Source of the DNA: UBA1189 sp045594245
GTDB taxonomy: Bacteria; Bacteroidota; Bacteroidia; Bacteroidales; Bacteroidaceae
Reading direction: 5' to 3'
DNA: 64,000 nt
Assembly (NCBI GenBank): GCA_045594245.1
Contig: JAZNYG010000010.1
Span: 1-64,000 of the forward strand
Every line of letters begins with the position of its first letter. Positions within the stretch are counted from its first letter, which is position 1. A program made the translations under genes and the position numbers. Shown here in pieces: positions 1 through 10,127 of this stretch. The notes beneath the pieces are model-generated. The model saw only the letters and a program-made list of their open reading frames with translations. It did not search any database and was not told where the DNA came from.

Positions 1-130
1 GATGGAAGGAACGGTCAATAAAATCAAAGGTATTAAGAGAAGTATGTTCAACAGGGCTGGGATTAATTTATTGAGGGCGAAAGTATTGCATGCGAACTAT
101 GGAAGAGGCTACAACTTGCCCCTAAATTGA
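1..130 (+). mobile_element. 3' end of an ISL3-like transposase gene (cut by window edge)
   Basis: Reading from base 2, an open frame runs into the window and stops at TGA 128-130. Its last 42 residues include EGTVNKIKGIKRSMFNRAG followed by INLLRAKVLHANYG. This resembles the C-terminal signature of ISL3/IS204/IS1001/IS1165 transposases (EGxxNKIKxIKRxxYGRAxFxLLRxRxL). It is therefore probably the end of an insertion sequence whose body lies to the left of the window. I could not identify the terminal inverted repeat. The family call rests only on this C-terminal motif. Confidence 0.7.
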
Positions 131-265
131 CGAAGAACCAATAAAACAAGTTTTTTCTGTTTTCCTCTCGGCTTGTCATATCTTTATGTGGCTGTGCCAA
201 AAAGATACTTTGCGCTCGCTGCAAAAAATATCGAAGCGAGCTTCATATTTCTCGCTCGCTTTTCG

Positions 266-273
266 TATCTTTG
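266..273 (+). promoter_or_regulatory. Bacteroidota -7 promoter element (TATCTTTG)
   Basis: TATCTTTG lies 17 bases before the lipoprotein start at 291 and matches the TAnnTTTG -7 consensus of Bacteroidota sigma factor ABfr. The same upstream stretch (about 150-273) contains modules that recur near 21.1-21.3 kb. Confidence 0.6.
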
Positions 274-290
274 TCCTCCAAAATCACAAA

Positions 291-1448
291 ATGATGAAAA
301 AACTGCAAAATACCCTCATACTGACCGCCTTATTGGCGGCAGTGAGCTGCACACAGCAGCCTATGGCCACTATCGAAGGCAATATCACCGAAGCTGAAGG
401 AAAGACCCTCTACCTCGACTGCATTGGGGTGGAACGCACTACCGTGGCCGACTCAGCCAAACTGAAGGGCGACGGTGCCTTCCGCTTCCGAGTGCCCCAA
501 CCCGAGTGCTTCGATTTCTACCGTCTGCGCATAGGCAACGAGATTGTATACCTCTCCGTTGACTCTACCGAGACATTGCGCGTGAACGCCACCCTGCCCT
601 CGATGGCCGCCTCCTACGAGGTGGAAGGGTCGGATGACAACCTTATGCTCAAGAGCCTGGTGCGTAAGCAGAGCGAGCTGCAACAAAACGTGCTGAACCT
701 CGCACGCAACTCGGGTCCCGAAGTGGGTGTGACACAAGCACGCATCGACACCCTGGTAAGCAACTACAAGAAACAGGTGCGCATGGAGTACATCTACCCC
801 GATCCCGGCAAACCGTATGCCTACTTCGCCCTCTTCCAGCGCCTGGGCCGACAACTCATTTTCGACCCCACAGCGACACGCGACGACATACGCTGCTTCG
901 CCGCCGTGGCTACCAACCTTGACCTCTACCACCCCGAGGCAAGCCGTACCAAGAACCTCAAGAGCATCGCCATCAAGGGCATGAAGAATACGCGCCAGCC
1001 ACAAGTCATTGACTACAGCGCCATACAGGACAAGATAGTGGAGACATCGATCATCGACATCAAGCTCCCCGACATTGACGGAAGAGAGCGTAGCCTCACC
1101 GACCTCAAGGGCAAGGTGGTAATGCTCGATTTCACCGTCTACGGGCACGAACAGTCGGCAGCTCGTGTCATCATCCTGCGCGAGCTCTACGATAAGTATG
1201 CACCACAAGGGCTAGAGATATACCAAGTATCGCTCGACCCCGACGAGCACTTCTGGAAAACAGCAACAGAGACGCTCCCATGGGTATGCGTACGCGACGA
1301 AGAGGCACCATACAGCAATATCGCCACACTCTACGGAGTGCGCGAGCTGCCTACCTACTTCCTCATCAACCGCGCCAACGAACTGGTGATGCGCGATGCC
1401 AGCGTCAAAGACCTCGAGGCAGAAATACAGAAGCTACTGGCCGAATGA
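291..1448 (+). CDS. DUF4369/TlpA-like lipoprotein with a degenerate thioredoxin fold
   Basis: A 385-aa predicted lipoprotein. The start was placed at ATG 291, just after a TATCTTTG promoter, because it gives a clean signal peptide ending in the lipobox AAVSC (Cys20). The upstream in-frame ATG at 186 would put the promoter inside the gene. The N-terminal half resembles the DUF4369 domain often fused to Bacteroidota thioredoxin-like proteins. From about residue 260 there is an AhpC/TlpA-type fold (LPDIDGRERSLTDLKGK, VVMLDF, and the cis-Pro segment ELPTYFLI). The usual W-C-x-x-C active site is replaced by VYGHEQS, so thiol-disulfide chemistry is unlikely. A periplasmic or outer-membrane redoxin-like scaffold or sensor is inferred. 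The domain call is solid; the function is unknown. Confidence 0.8.
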   Translation: MMKKLQNTLILTALLAAVSCTQQPMATIEGNITEAEGKTLYLDCIGVERTTVADSAKLKGDGAFRFRVPQPECFDFYRLRIGNEIVYLSVDSTETLRVNATLPSMAASYEVEGSDDNLMLKSLVRKQSELQQNVLNLARNSGPEVGVTQARIDTLVSNYKKQVRMEYIYPDPGKPYAYFALFQRLGRQLIFDPTATRDDIRCFAAVATNLDLYHPEASRTKNLKSIAIKGMKNTRQPQVIDYSAIQDKIVETSIIDIKLPDIDGRERSLTDLKGKVVMLDFTVYGHEQSAARVIILRELYDKYAPQGLEIYQVSLDPDEHFWKTATETLPWVCVRDEEAPYSNIATLYGVRELPTYFLINRANELVMRDASVKDLEAEIQKLLAE

Positions 1449-1539
1449 CCAAGGCCGACCCCTATAATATCTTAGTTATTGAAGATCTTCACCATGCAAA
1501 AGAAGTGAATGCATACTAGTACAGAATCTTATTCACACT

Positions 1540-2871
1540 ATGAATTGGGACAAACTCATATCGGCACAGCGCCTGGGCATGGAGGCACAGCATAGAACGG
1601 GGAGCGACGAGCGCTCTGAATTCCTACGCGACTACGACCGACTGGTATTTTCGGCACCCTTCCGCCGCCTGCAAAACAAGACTCAGGTATTTCCCCTTCC
1701 GGGTAGTGTATTCGTACATAACCGCCTCACCCACAGCCTAGAGGTTTCGTGCGTAGGACGATCGCTGGGTAATCGCGTGAGCCACATGCTCACCAACAAG
1801 CACCTCGAGCTACGTGGCACGGCCGTGGAGGAGATAGGCAACATCGTATCGGCAGCATGCCTGGCCCACGACCTAGGCAACCCACCCTTCGGGCACTCGG
1901 GCGAACGAGCCATATCGACCTATTTCTCGGAAGGGCAAGGTGCAGAACTGCGCTCGCAACTTTCCGATATAGAGTGGAGCGATATCGTACATTTCGAAGG
2001 TAACGCCAATGCCTTCCGCCTACTCACGCACCAATTCAACGGACGCCGCCAAGGAGGCTTCGCCCTCACCTACTCGACATTGGCTGCCATCGTAAAATAC
2101 CCCTATTCATCGGTCTATGCAAATGGTAAACCCAAGTTCGGGTTCTTCCACACCGAGGCCGACACCTTTGCCCACATTGCCAACCACCTGGGACTCATCC
2201 GCCTAAGCAGAGAAGGCGGACCACTCAAATACTGCCGTCACCCACTGGTGTACCTCGTGGAGGCTGCCGACGACATCTGCTACCAGTTGATGGATCTCGA
2301 GGATGCCTACAAGCTAAAGCTGCTCACACGCGATGAGACAGTAGGCCTGATGATGCCCTTCGTAGAAGAAGAGCGCCATGCCCGCGTGGCCGACACATTC
2401 AAGCTGGTCACCGACAGCAATGAACAAATCGCCTACCTGCGCTCAAAGGTGATAGGCATCCTCATCGATGCCTGTGCCGAGGCCTTCGTGGCACACGAGG
2501 AGGAGATACTGGCAGGCACCTTCAGCGGGAACCTCATCAAGCACACCACAGAGCGCTGCCGCAGTGCCTATGCCCACTGCAGCGAGATGGCCGTGAGACG
2601 TATCTATCGTTCACGTGACGTACTCGATATCGAGTTGGCGGGTTTCCGCATCATCAACACGCTGATAGAACTGATGGTAGATGCCGTGACACATCCCGAG
2701 AAAGCATATTCGCGCCTGCTCATCGACCGTGTAAGCGAGCAGTACGACATCAAGGCCCCCTCGCTCTACGGCAAGGTACAGGCGGTGCTCGACTACCTAT
2801 CAGGGATGACCGACGTGTATGCCCTCGACCTCTACCGAAAGATCAACGGCAACAGTCTTCCCGCGGTATAA
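1540..2871 (+). CDS. dgt: Deoxyguanosinetriphosphate triphosphohydrolase-like protein (HD domain)
   Basis: A 443-aa cytosolic HD-domain phosphohydrolase of the Dgt family, which hydrolyses dNTPs to deoxynucleosides plus tripolyphosphate and so affects dNTP pools. Visible motifs are RRLQNKTQVFP near residue 42, the metal-binding His of RLTHSLEV (His65), and the HD pair in CLAHDLGNPPFGHSGE (His110-Asp111). A later DDICYQ.MDLEDAY segment carries further conserved acidic residues. The length fits the family. The gene follows the lipoprotein with a 91-bp gap and could be co-transcribed. The family assignment is firm, but substrate preference among dNTPs cannot be read from the sequence. Confidence 0.92.
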   Translation: MNWDKLISAQRLGMEAQHRTGSDERSEFLRDYDRLVFSAPFRRLQNKTQVFPLPGSVFVHNRLTHSLEVSCVGRSLGNRVSHMLTNKHLELRGTAVEEIGNIVSAACLAHDLGNPPFGHSGERAISTYFSEGQGAELRSQLSDIEWSDIVHFEGNANAFRLLTHQFNGRRQGGFALTYSTLAAIVKYPYSSVYANGKPKFGFFHTEADTFAHIANHLGLIRLSREGGPLKYCRHPLVYLVEAADDICYQLMDLEDAYKLKLLTRDETVGLMMPFVEEERHARVADTFKLVTDSNEQIAYLRSKVIGILIDACAEAFVAHEEEILAGTFSGNLIKHTTERCRSAYAHCSEMAVRRIYRSRDVLDIELAGFRIINTLIELMVDAVTHPEKAYSRLLIDRVSEQYDIKAPSLYGKVQAVLDYLSGMTDVYALDLYRKINGNSLPAV

Positions 2872-2947
2872 ATTCCCAATAGGATTACCGAAAATTCCGT
2901 TTTTCTTGTTATCTTTGTACTCAATATAAAAACCAATCCCAAGGACA

Positions 2948-5900
2948 ATGAAAAAGTACCTCATACTATCTCTACTATGCGGTGTCATCACGGCACAAGC
3001 ACAAGACATCGGCACGGCAAGCAGCAACTACCTACGTACCGACATCCCCGAGAAGCAGTTGCAGCAAGCACGACTGTTCTACAACGAGCACAGCTACGAC
3101 CAAGCTGAAGCGATGCTGCACTATGTCGTGGCATCGTCGCCCACAGCCACCCAAGAACGCGAGGCTGCCGCGCTGCTCGTTCTCATCGCCTACCAACGTG
3201 ATGCTGCTAGCGCCAGCAGTGCCATAGAGCAGTATCTGCACCGCTACCCCGATGCCCCCGAACTCAACCGCATGAAGTCGCTCGCCCTACTGAGCCACTA
3301 TGCCCAAGGCAACTACGCTACAGTAACACAGGGCATGCAAGAGGTGGATCCCGATATGCTGAACGATACCGAGCGCGACGACCTCATACTAGCCTATGCT
3401 CTATCGATGATACAAGAGGAACGCTACGAGGAGGCTGCCGCACAGCTCGATATACTGGACGTCATCAGCGACCGCTACACCGACGAAATCACCTTCTACT
3501 CAGCCTATACCGACTATGCTACCCGCCGCTACGAGGAGGCTACTGAGGGATTTGCCCGGATGAGGGATACTCCCACCTTCGAACATCAAGCACGCTACTA
3601 CACGGCTGCCACAGCCCTCGAAATGAAGGACTACGCGCAGGCCGAGGCCGAAGCTGCTGCCTACATCGATGAACTGCCAAAGGACGAACTGACCCTCGAA
3701 ATGAAACGCATACAAGGCGAAGCTCTCTATGCCCAACAACGCTACCTGCAGGCTGCCGTAGTGCTCGAAGAGTATCTGGCCGAGGCCGAAAGCCCCAACC
3801 GCGAGGCACTGTACCAGCTCGGTATGGCACACTTCAATTCGGGAGAGCACTTGCGCGCACCAGAGGTACTGGCAATGGTGAGCGACAGCGATGATGCCAT
3901 AGCACAGAGCGCACAACTGCATGCCGGGCTATCGTTCCTCAACCTAGGCGACAAGAACAAGGCACGCCTCTGTTTCGAGCAAGCCGCAGCCCTCACTGCC
4001 GAGCCACAGCTACGCGAACGTGCGATGTACAACTATACGGTGTGTGTACATGAGACGGCTTATAGCGGATTCGGTGAATCAGTGGATGTACTCGAACGCT
4101 TCCTCAACGAATTCCCCTCATCGGTGTATGCCGACCGCGTTAACAGCTACCTCGTAGAGACCTACATGAACACCAAGAACTATGATGCCGCCCTAGCATC
4201 GATAGCCAAGATACAGCGCCCCAGCGACGTGGTACTTGAGGCCAAGCAGAAACTCCTCTACAAGGCAGGAGCCGAGGCTTTCGCCAATGGCGACATCGAC
4301 AAAGCCATCACCAAGCTTAACGAATCGCTCAAGGTGGGGAACTATGACAACCAAACCAGCGCCGACGCCCTCTTCTGGCGCGGTGAAGCACACTATCGCG
4401 GTGGCAACTATCGTCAAGCCGCACGCGACTACACCCAGTACCTTAACCTCACGGGTGAGCGTCGTGGACGTACCTATGCCCTAGCACTCTACGGATTGGG
4501 CTATGCACAATTTATCCAAAACAACTACCAGGATGCCTTCAAACAGTTCACACAGCTGCAGCAGTCCTATGCCGCAGCCTCAGGAGCCATCGACAAGACC
4601 ACACTGGCCGATGCCCAGATGCGTATAGGTGACTGCTACTACCAATCGCGCCAATACAACTCAGCCGAGCAAGCCTATGAGAAGGCACTGAACATAGATC
4701 CCTCTACTGCCGACTATGCCGTATACCAGAAAGCATTCGCACAAGGTATCAGCGGGCGCTACACCGACAAGATAGGTACACTGACCTACCTCATCGAGAA
4801 CTATCCGCAATCTGACTATCTCGACGACGCCCTCTACGAAAAGGGAAGAGCCTACATACAGCTCGACAAGAACAACCAAGCCATCCACGTATTCGAGCAG
4901 CTCACCACACAGTTCCCCCAAAGCCAGTATGCTCCCAAAGCAGGTAATGAGATAGCACTGATCCACTATCAAAACAACCAAATCAGTGCAGCCATCAAGG
5001 CTTACAAAATGGTCATCCTCAACTACCCGGGAAGCGAACAGGCCGATGTGGCAATGCGCGACCTCAAGAACCTGTACGTGGAGGAGAATATGGTGGACAG
5101 CTATATCGACTTTGCCTCACAGGCACAAGGTATGGTGAAGGTGGACGTGAGCGAACGCGACTCACTCACCTATAAGGCAGCCGAACTGGCTTACGCACGA
5201 GGTGACAACAAGGCAGCCATCGAAGGGTTCACCAAGTACCTCACCCAATTCAACAATGGTGCCTATCTCATCGACGCACAGTACTACCTCGGCTGCATAT
5301 ACTACACACAGAACAACTATGATCAGGCACGAATCTACTTGCAGCGCGTGGCCGAGCAACGCAACAGCAAGTATTGCGAAGAAGCTACCCTGCGCGTGGC
5401 TGACCTCGCCTACAACCACAAGGATTATACTTTGGCAATGAAGTCATATGGCGACCTCATAGGCATCACCAACAACCCACAGCATAAACTATATGCACAA
5501 ACCTACCGCTTACGTGCCGCACAAGCACTGGGCAGAACAGATGTCATCATCGACGAAACGGAAGCCGTGCTCACCAACACCAAGCTCGCCCCTGAGACAG
5601 CCATCGAGTTGCGCTACTACCGTGCCAAGGCCAACCTCGACAAGAAAAAGAACGAAGCGGCCATCGAGGACCTCAAGAAGCTTGCAGGCGACACCCGCAA
5701 CGTATATGGTGCCGAAGCCAAGTACTTGCTGGCACAGTTGTACTATGACACACAACACTACGACCAAGCCGAGCAGGAGGTGCTCGACTATATCAACGTG
5801 AGCACTCCCCACAGCTATTGGCTGGCACGCGGCTTTGTGCTCCTGTCTGATGTATACATAAAAAAAGATATGCCCATCGAGGCCAAGCAATATCTTCTCT

Positions 5901-5986
5901 CGCTCAAGCAAAGTTATCAAGCCAATGATGACATTGCCGATATGATTGAAGTCCGCTTGCAAACTCTAGCACAAGCAGAACAATAA
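2948..5986 (+). CDS. Large periplasmic/outer-membrane tetratricopeptide-repeat protein
   Basis: A 1012-aa protein with a signal peptide (MKKYLILSLLCGVITAQAQ) followed almost entirely by TPR units. Examples are ALFWRGEAHYRGGNYRQAA, ALYEKGRAYIQLDKNNQAI and AQYYLGCIYYTQNNYDQA, with typical W/L-G-Y-A-F-A-P spacing. Some repeats resemble YbgF/BamD-type TPRs (NYPQSDYLDDALYEKG). There is no catalytic domain. It probably works as a protein-interaction scaffold in the periplasm or at the inner face of the outer membrane. It is followed 46 bp downstream by an outer-membrane barrel gene, and this TPR-plus-barrel pair suggests a shared envelope function. A TATCTTTG-like element (TTATCTTTGTAC) near 2909 may be its promoter. 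Confidence 0.85.
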   Translation: MKKYLILSLLCGVITAQAQDIGTASSNYLRTDIPEKQLQQARLFYNEHSYDQAEAMLHYVVASSPTATQEREAAALLVLIAYQRDAASASSAIEQYLHRYPDAPELNRMKSLALLSHYAQGNYATVTQGMQEVDPDMLNDTERDDLILAYALSMIQEERYEEAAAQLDILDVISDRYTDEITFYSAYTDYATRRYEEATEGFARMRDTPTFEHQARYYTAATALEMKDYAQAEAEAAAYIDELPKDELTLEMKRIQGEALYAQQRYLQAAVVLEEYLAEAESPNREALYQLGMAHFNSGEHLRAPEVLAMVSDSDDAIAQSAQLHAGLSFLNLGDKNKARLCFEQAAALTAEPQLRERAMYNYTVCVHETAYSGFGESVDVLERFLNEFPSSVYADRVNSYLVETYMNTKNYDAALASIAKIQRPSDVVLEAKQKLLYKAGAEAFANGDIDKAITKLNESLKVGNYDNQTSADALFWRGEAHYRGGNYRQAARDYTQYLNLTGERRGRTYALALYGLGYAQFIQNNYQDAFKQFTQLQQSYAAASGAIDKTTLADAQMRIGDCYYQSRQYNSAEQAYEKALNIDPSTADYAVYQKAFAQGISGRYTDKIGTLTYLIENYPQSDYLDDALYEKGRAYIQLDKNNQAIHVFEQLTTQFPQSQYAPKAGNEIALIHYQNNQISAAIKAYKMVILNYPGSEQADVAMRDLKNLYVEENMVDSYIDFASQAQGMVKVDVSERDSLTYKAAELAYARGDNKAAIEGFTKYLTQFNNGAYLIDAQYYLGCIYYTQNNYDQARIYLQRVAEQRNSKYCEEATLRVADLAYNHKDYTLAMKSYGDLIGITNNPQHKLYAQTYRLRAAQALGRTDVIIDETEAVLTNTKLAPETAIELRYYRAKANLDKKKNEAAIEDLKKLAGDTRNVYGAEAKYLLAQLYYDTQHYDQAEQEVLDYINVSTPHSYWLARGFVLLSDVYIKKDMPIEAKQYLLSLKQSYQANDDIADMIEVRLQTLAQAEQ

Positions 5987-6032
5987 GCGGCCCCGACAGG
6001 CCTCATGAGAAACCTTTAAAGCAAGAGACACA

Positions 6033-7661
6033 ATGAGAAAATATACCACCCTACTGGCAGCACTGCTCATCACCGCGGGAGCAGCAGCACAAACGACCAC
6101 TAACGACTCCATCAACCGCATGGTACTTGTGGAAAGCACCTACAACCCCATCATCGCAGGAGCTGTAAAGCGTAACTTCATTCCTGAAGAAGTGGAGCCA
6201 TCGATGAAGAAGGAGGCCATCGTATATGCCAATGAGAGTATGCCCATCAACCGCTTTGCACGCACGCCACGCATTGCTGAAAGCGCAAGCATAGCACACA
6301 CCACTAACCACCCAGGATACCTACACCTCGGATACGGTAACTACAATAACCTTGATGGACTGGCAGCCTACAGCCTCCGCTTCAAAGAGAACCACGCACT
6401 GACAATGAATGCTTACATCAATGGATGGAATGGCAAGCTCAAGGGCTACGACAACACCCGATGGCGCTCAAGCCTCTACGACATGGGCCTCAATGCCGAC
6501 TACCGATTACTTTTGGGCAAGGCTGAGCTGAGCGCGAGTATCAATGGTGCATACCATAACTACAACTACCTGAAAAGTGCCAACTTCTACGGAGAATCAG
6601 ATTGGCAACAAAGCCATCGACTTGGTGGTAAACTAGGCATCAAAGGTACCATAAAAGAGCACTACCAATACCACGCAGCAGCAGAATATACCCATTTCGG
6701 ACGTAATGCCTATTTTGGCAACAAGCAATACCACAGCCAAGGACATCTCCACACAGAGGCATCGTTCGGCATCGACCTCTACGAATACGGCTTGGCATCG
6801 CTTCTCCTGCGTAGCGACGTACTCCTGCATCAAGGGTTGGACACATACGGTGACTACCTCTCCATAGGCATTACACCCAAATGGAGCTACCGATACGAAG
6901 ACTTGAACTTTACCGCAGGAGCTAATCTTGACTTCCAAGGCAACAAGTATGGCCCTGTAGTGCAAGCATCACCAGATTGCAAAATTAGCTATATCCCTTC
7001 GAAGATATTCTCCGCAGACCTGATTCTGAATGGCGGTCGTGACATCCATACATTTAGTTCCCTCTATGCCCTCTCACCCTATTGGGCAAGCCATAGCCAA
7101 CTCACAAGCAGCTACACCTTTGTCAACACTTTCCTACAAGGCAACGTACGCATCATCGAAGGATTGCACCTGCACCTTGGTGGAGGATATAGGATTACCG
7201 ACAATGTACTCTTCGAGCAGGCATTTGAGGAGGATGAACTCATGTATACAGGATTTACTACCCAAGACGCAAAGGTAGCCTATGCCAACGCCCGCATCGA
7301 CTACATCTACAAGGATTGGGTTAACGTCATCGCCGAAGGTCACTACAACCACTGGATGGTAGAGGGCAATCAGGCTATCTTAGCTCGTGCGCCACAGCTC
7401 GATGCCCACCTCAACACACGCGTACGCATCATCCCCGGCCTGTATGCACACACCGACTGCCGCCTTGTGATGTTCAACGCAGTAGATGGCTTCCGCGAAC
7501 GTACCATCATCGACTGGAGCCTTGGCGCCCACTACGCGATGAACGACAAACTGTCGTTTTTCCTTGATGGGCACAATCTACTCAACCGCCATTACGAGCG
7601 CTATGCCGACTACCCCAACCAAGGCATCAACGGTATGCTAGGTGCAGTCTTCAAATTCTGA
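6033..7661 (+). CDS. Outer-membrane beta-barrel protein, TonB-receptor-like, without plug domain
   Basis: A 542-aa protein with a signal peptide (MRKYTTLLAALLITAGAAAQ). It then shows alternating hydrophobic/aromatic beta-strand segments such as LHLGYGNYNNLDGLAAYSLRF, and ends in aromatic Phe (GAVFKF), as expected for outer-membrane barrels. The last strands (LSFFLDGHNLLNRHYERYADYPNQGI) closely resemble the C-terminus of TonB-dependent receptors. The size is too small for a full receptor, and no TonB box, plug or carboxypeptidase-like domain is seen. It lies directly downstream of the TPR gene and is probably in one operon with it. The substrate is unknown. Confidence 0.8.
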   Translation: MRKYTTLLAALLITAGAAAQTTTNDSINRMVLVESTYNPIIAGAVKRNFIPEEVEPSMKKEAIVYANESMPINRFARTPRIAESASIAHTTNHPGYLHLGYGNYNNLDGLAAYSLRFKENHALTMNAYINGWNGKLKGYDNTRWRSSLYDMGLNADYRLLLGKAELSASINGAYHNYNYLKSANFYGESDWQQSHRLGGKLGIKGTIKEHYQYHAAAEYTHFGRNAYFGNKQYHSQGHLHTEASFGIDLYEYGLASLLLRSDVLLHQGLDTYGDYLSIGITPKWSYRYEDLNFTAGANLDFQGNKYGPVVQASPDCKISYIPSKIFSADLILNGGRDIHTFSSLYALSPYWASHSQLTSSYTFVNTFLQGNVRIIEGLHLHLGGGYRITDNVLFEQAFEEDELMYTGFTTQDAKVAYANARIDYIYKDWVNVIAEGHYNHWMVEGNQAILARAPQLDAHLNTRVRIIPGLYAHTDCRLVMFNAVDGFRERTIIDWSLGAHYAMNDKLSFFLDGHNLLNRHYERYADYPNQGINGMLGAVFKF

Positions 7662-7742
7662 CGTTTTCTACAGAATAAGGGTTTATTAACGAAAAAAAGC
7701 ACTTTTACACCTATATTATAAGAGGGATTGGATTTTTTTGTC

Positions 7743-7750
7743 TACTTTTG
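7743..7750 (+). promoter_or_regulatory. -7 promoter element upstream of topA
   Basis: TACTTTTG lies 30 bases before the topA start, in an AT-rich gap after the barrel gene. It fits the TAnnTTTG pattern. The -33 element (TTG near 7726) is less clear. Confidence 0.45.
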
Positions 7751-7780
7751 CGGCGAAATTCGTGAAGGCGCTTTGAAATT

Positions 7781-10123
7781 ATGCAAAAAAATCTGGTGAT
7801 AGTAGAGTCTCCTGCCAAGGCTAAGACCATAGAAAAGTTCTTGGGGAAGGACTACAAAGTAATGTCAAGTTTCGGTCACATACGCGACCTGAAGAAGAAA
7901 GATTTCAGTATTGATACAGAGACATTTGTCCCTACATACGAGATACCCACCGACAAGAAACGTGTGGTAGAGGAATTGCGCAAGGCCGCAGAAAAAGCAG
8001 AAACCGTATGGCTCGCATCCGATGAAGACCGCGAGGGAGAAGCTATCAGCTGGCATCTATTCGAGGTGCTCGGGCTCAAGGGTAAGGATACCAAGCGCAT
8101 CGTGTTTCACGAGATTACACCTACGGCTATCAATGCAGCCATACAGGCACCACGTAATATCGACATCAACCTCGTCAATGCCCAGCAGGCACGTCGTGTG
8201 CTTGACCGTATCGTGGGATTCAAGCTATCGCCCGTATTGTGGAAAAAGGTGAAGCCATCGCTCTCTGCCGGCCGTGTGCAGTCAGTGGCCGTGCGCCTCA
8301 TCGTAGAACGCGAGCGAGAGATACAGGCCTTCAAGAGCGAGGCATCGTACCGCGTGGTAGCACTGTTCCAAGTGCCGGATGAGAATGGCAACATCGTAGA
8401 GATGAAGGCCGAACTGAACACTCGCTTCAAGGAGAAAGCACAAGCAGAAGCTTTCCTCGCCCAATGCAAGGATGCCCTGTTCACCATTGCCGACGTACAG
8501 ACAAAGCCCCTCAGGAAATCGCCCGCAGCACCCTTCACCACCTCTACACTACAGCAAGAGGCTGCCCGCAAGCTGGGACTCTCCGTATCGCAGACAATGA
8601 CTATCGCACAGCGACTCTATGAGTCGGGACAGATTACCTACATGCGTACCGACTCTACTAACCTCTCTACCCTCTGCCTCGGCGCCAGCAAGAAGGTCAT
8701 CATAGAGAATATGGGCGAGCAGTATCACAAGGCACGTAACTTCAAGACAAAAGCCAAGGGCGCCCAAGAGGCTCACGAAGCTATCCGCCCCACCTATATG
8801 GACCGCCAGACAATCGAGGGCACCTCGGCCGAACGCCGACTCTACGACCTAATATGGAAACGCACCCTCGCCTCACAAATGGCCGATGCACTGGTAGACA
8901 AGACTACAGCCACCATCAGCATGAACGGCTCTGACTACCTGTTCACAGCCACTGGCGAAGTTATCACCTTCGACGGTTTCTTGCGCGTATACCGCGAGTC
9001 GTTTGATGAAGACACTGCATCTGACAATCAAGACAACAACCTGCTGCCTCCCATGCACAAGGGACAGCAATTGCAATATGCCGAAATATCGGCTACCGAG
9101 CGCTATACACAACATCCGCTGCGCTACAACGAAGCCAGCCTCGTGCACAAGCTCGAAGAATTGGGCATTGGACGTCCCTCAACCTACGCACCCACCATCA
9201 GCACCATACAGAGCCGCGACTACATCGTCAAGGAAGACAAGCCTGGACAGAAACGCACCATCAACGTGCTGAAGCTCAAAGCGGGTAAGATTACCGACAA
9301 GATGAGCAGCGAGACTTTCGGCAGCGAAAAGGCACGCCTTGTTCCTACCGATGTTGGTATGGTAGTCAGCGACTTCCTCACCGAGTTCTTCCCAAAAGTC
9401 CTCGACTATAACTTCACTGCCAGCATAGAGAAGGAGTTCGACGAGATTGCCGAAGGCGAAAAACCCTGGAACGAGATGATAGCCACCTTCTACGAGGACT
9501 TCAATCCACTCATCGAACGCACTATGAGCGAGCGTCAGCAGCATAAGGTAGGCGAGCGTATCCTCGGCACAGATCCCAAGAGCGGACGTCAGGTATCAGT
9601 AAAGATTGGTCGTTTTGGCCCTGTCGTACAGATTGGTCTTGCTACTGACGATGAGAAACCCCGTTTTGCACAGCTGCAAAAGGGACAGACCATGGATTCC
9701 ATCACATTGGACGAGGCACTCAGCCTCTTCAACCTGCCCCGTACTCTCGGCGAGTGGGAAGGTGTAGCCTTGGTGGCCAACATAGGTCGCTTTGGTCCTT
9801 ATGTACAATTGGGCAAGGAGTTTGTCAGTCTGCCCGCTACACTTGATCCGCTCCATGTAACTTTGGAAGAGGCTATTGAGTTGATAGAGAAGAAGCGTCA
9901 ATACGAGCAGCAGCGCCTGATAAAGACATTCGACGAAGACCCCAACGTAGAGGTACTCAATGGACGCTATGGTCCCTACATCGCGGCCAATGGCAAGAAC
10001 TACAAGATACCCTCGGGTGTAGAGCCTGCCCAATTAGACTATGCTGCTTGCATGGAGATCATCGAAAAGGCAGCCGAGAAACCCGCCACTGCACGCCCTA
10101 TACGCCGACGCAAGAGTAAGTAG
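7781..10123 (+). CDS. topA: DNA topoisomerase I (type IA)
   Basis: A 780-aa type IA topoisomerase that relaxes negative supercoils by transient single-strand cleavage. The N-terminal Toprim domain starts with LVIVESPAKAKTIEKFLG and holds DEDREGEAISWH. The catalytic tyrosine sits in QITYMRTDSTN (about Tyr287). The typical type IA motif SAGRVQSVAVRLIVERE is present. The C-terminus has repeated GRFGP-x-V-Q segments (near residues 611, 667 and 728), the Toprim-C repeats used by Bacteroidota in place of zinc fingers. The gene is followed after 4 bases by aroK, an operon-like arrangement. Confidence 0.97.
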   Translation: MQKNLVIVESPAKAKTIEKFLGKDYKVMSSFGHIRDLKKKDFSIDTETFVPTYEIPTDKKRVVEELRKAAEKAETVWLASDEDREGEAISWHLFEVLGLKGKDTKRIVFHEITPTAINAAIQAPRNIDINLVNAQQARRVLDRIVGFKLSPVLWKKVKPSLSAGRVQSVAVRLIVEREREIQAFKSEASYRVVALFQVPDENGNIVEMKAELNTRFKEKAQAEAFLAQCKDALFTIADVQTKPLRKSPAAPFTTSTLQQEAARKLGLSVSQTMTIAQRLYESGQITYMRTDSTNLSTLCLGASKKVIIENMGEQYHKARNFKTKAKGAQEAHEAIRPTYMDRQTIEGTSAERRLYDLIWKRTLASQMADALVDKTTATISMNGSDYLFTATGEVITFDGFLRVYRESFDEDTASDNQDNNLLPPMHKGQQLQYAEISATERYTQHPLRYNEASLVHKLEELGIGRPSTYAPTISTIQSRDYIVKEDKPGQKRTINVLKLKAGKITDKMSSETFGSEKARLVPTDVGMVVSDFLTEFFPKVLDYNFTASIEKEFDEIAEGEKPWNEMIATFYEDFNPLIERTMSERQQHKVGERILGTDPKSGRQVSVKIGRFGPVVQIGLATDDEKPRFAQLQKGQTMDSITLDEALSLFNLPRTLGEWEGVALVANIGRFGPYVQLGKEFVSLPATLDPLHVTLEEAIELIEKKRQYEQQRLIKTFDEDPNVEVLNGRYGPYIAANGKNYKIPSGVEPAQLDYAACMEIIEKAAEKPATARPIRRRKSK

Positions 10124-10127
10124 CTGT

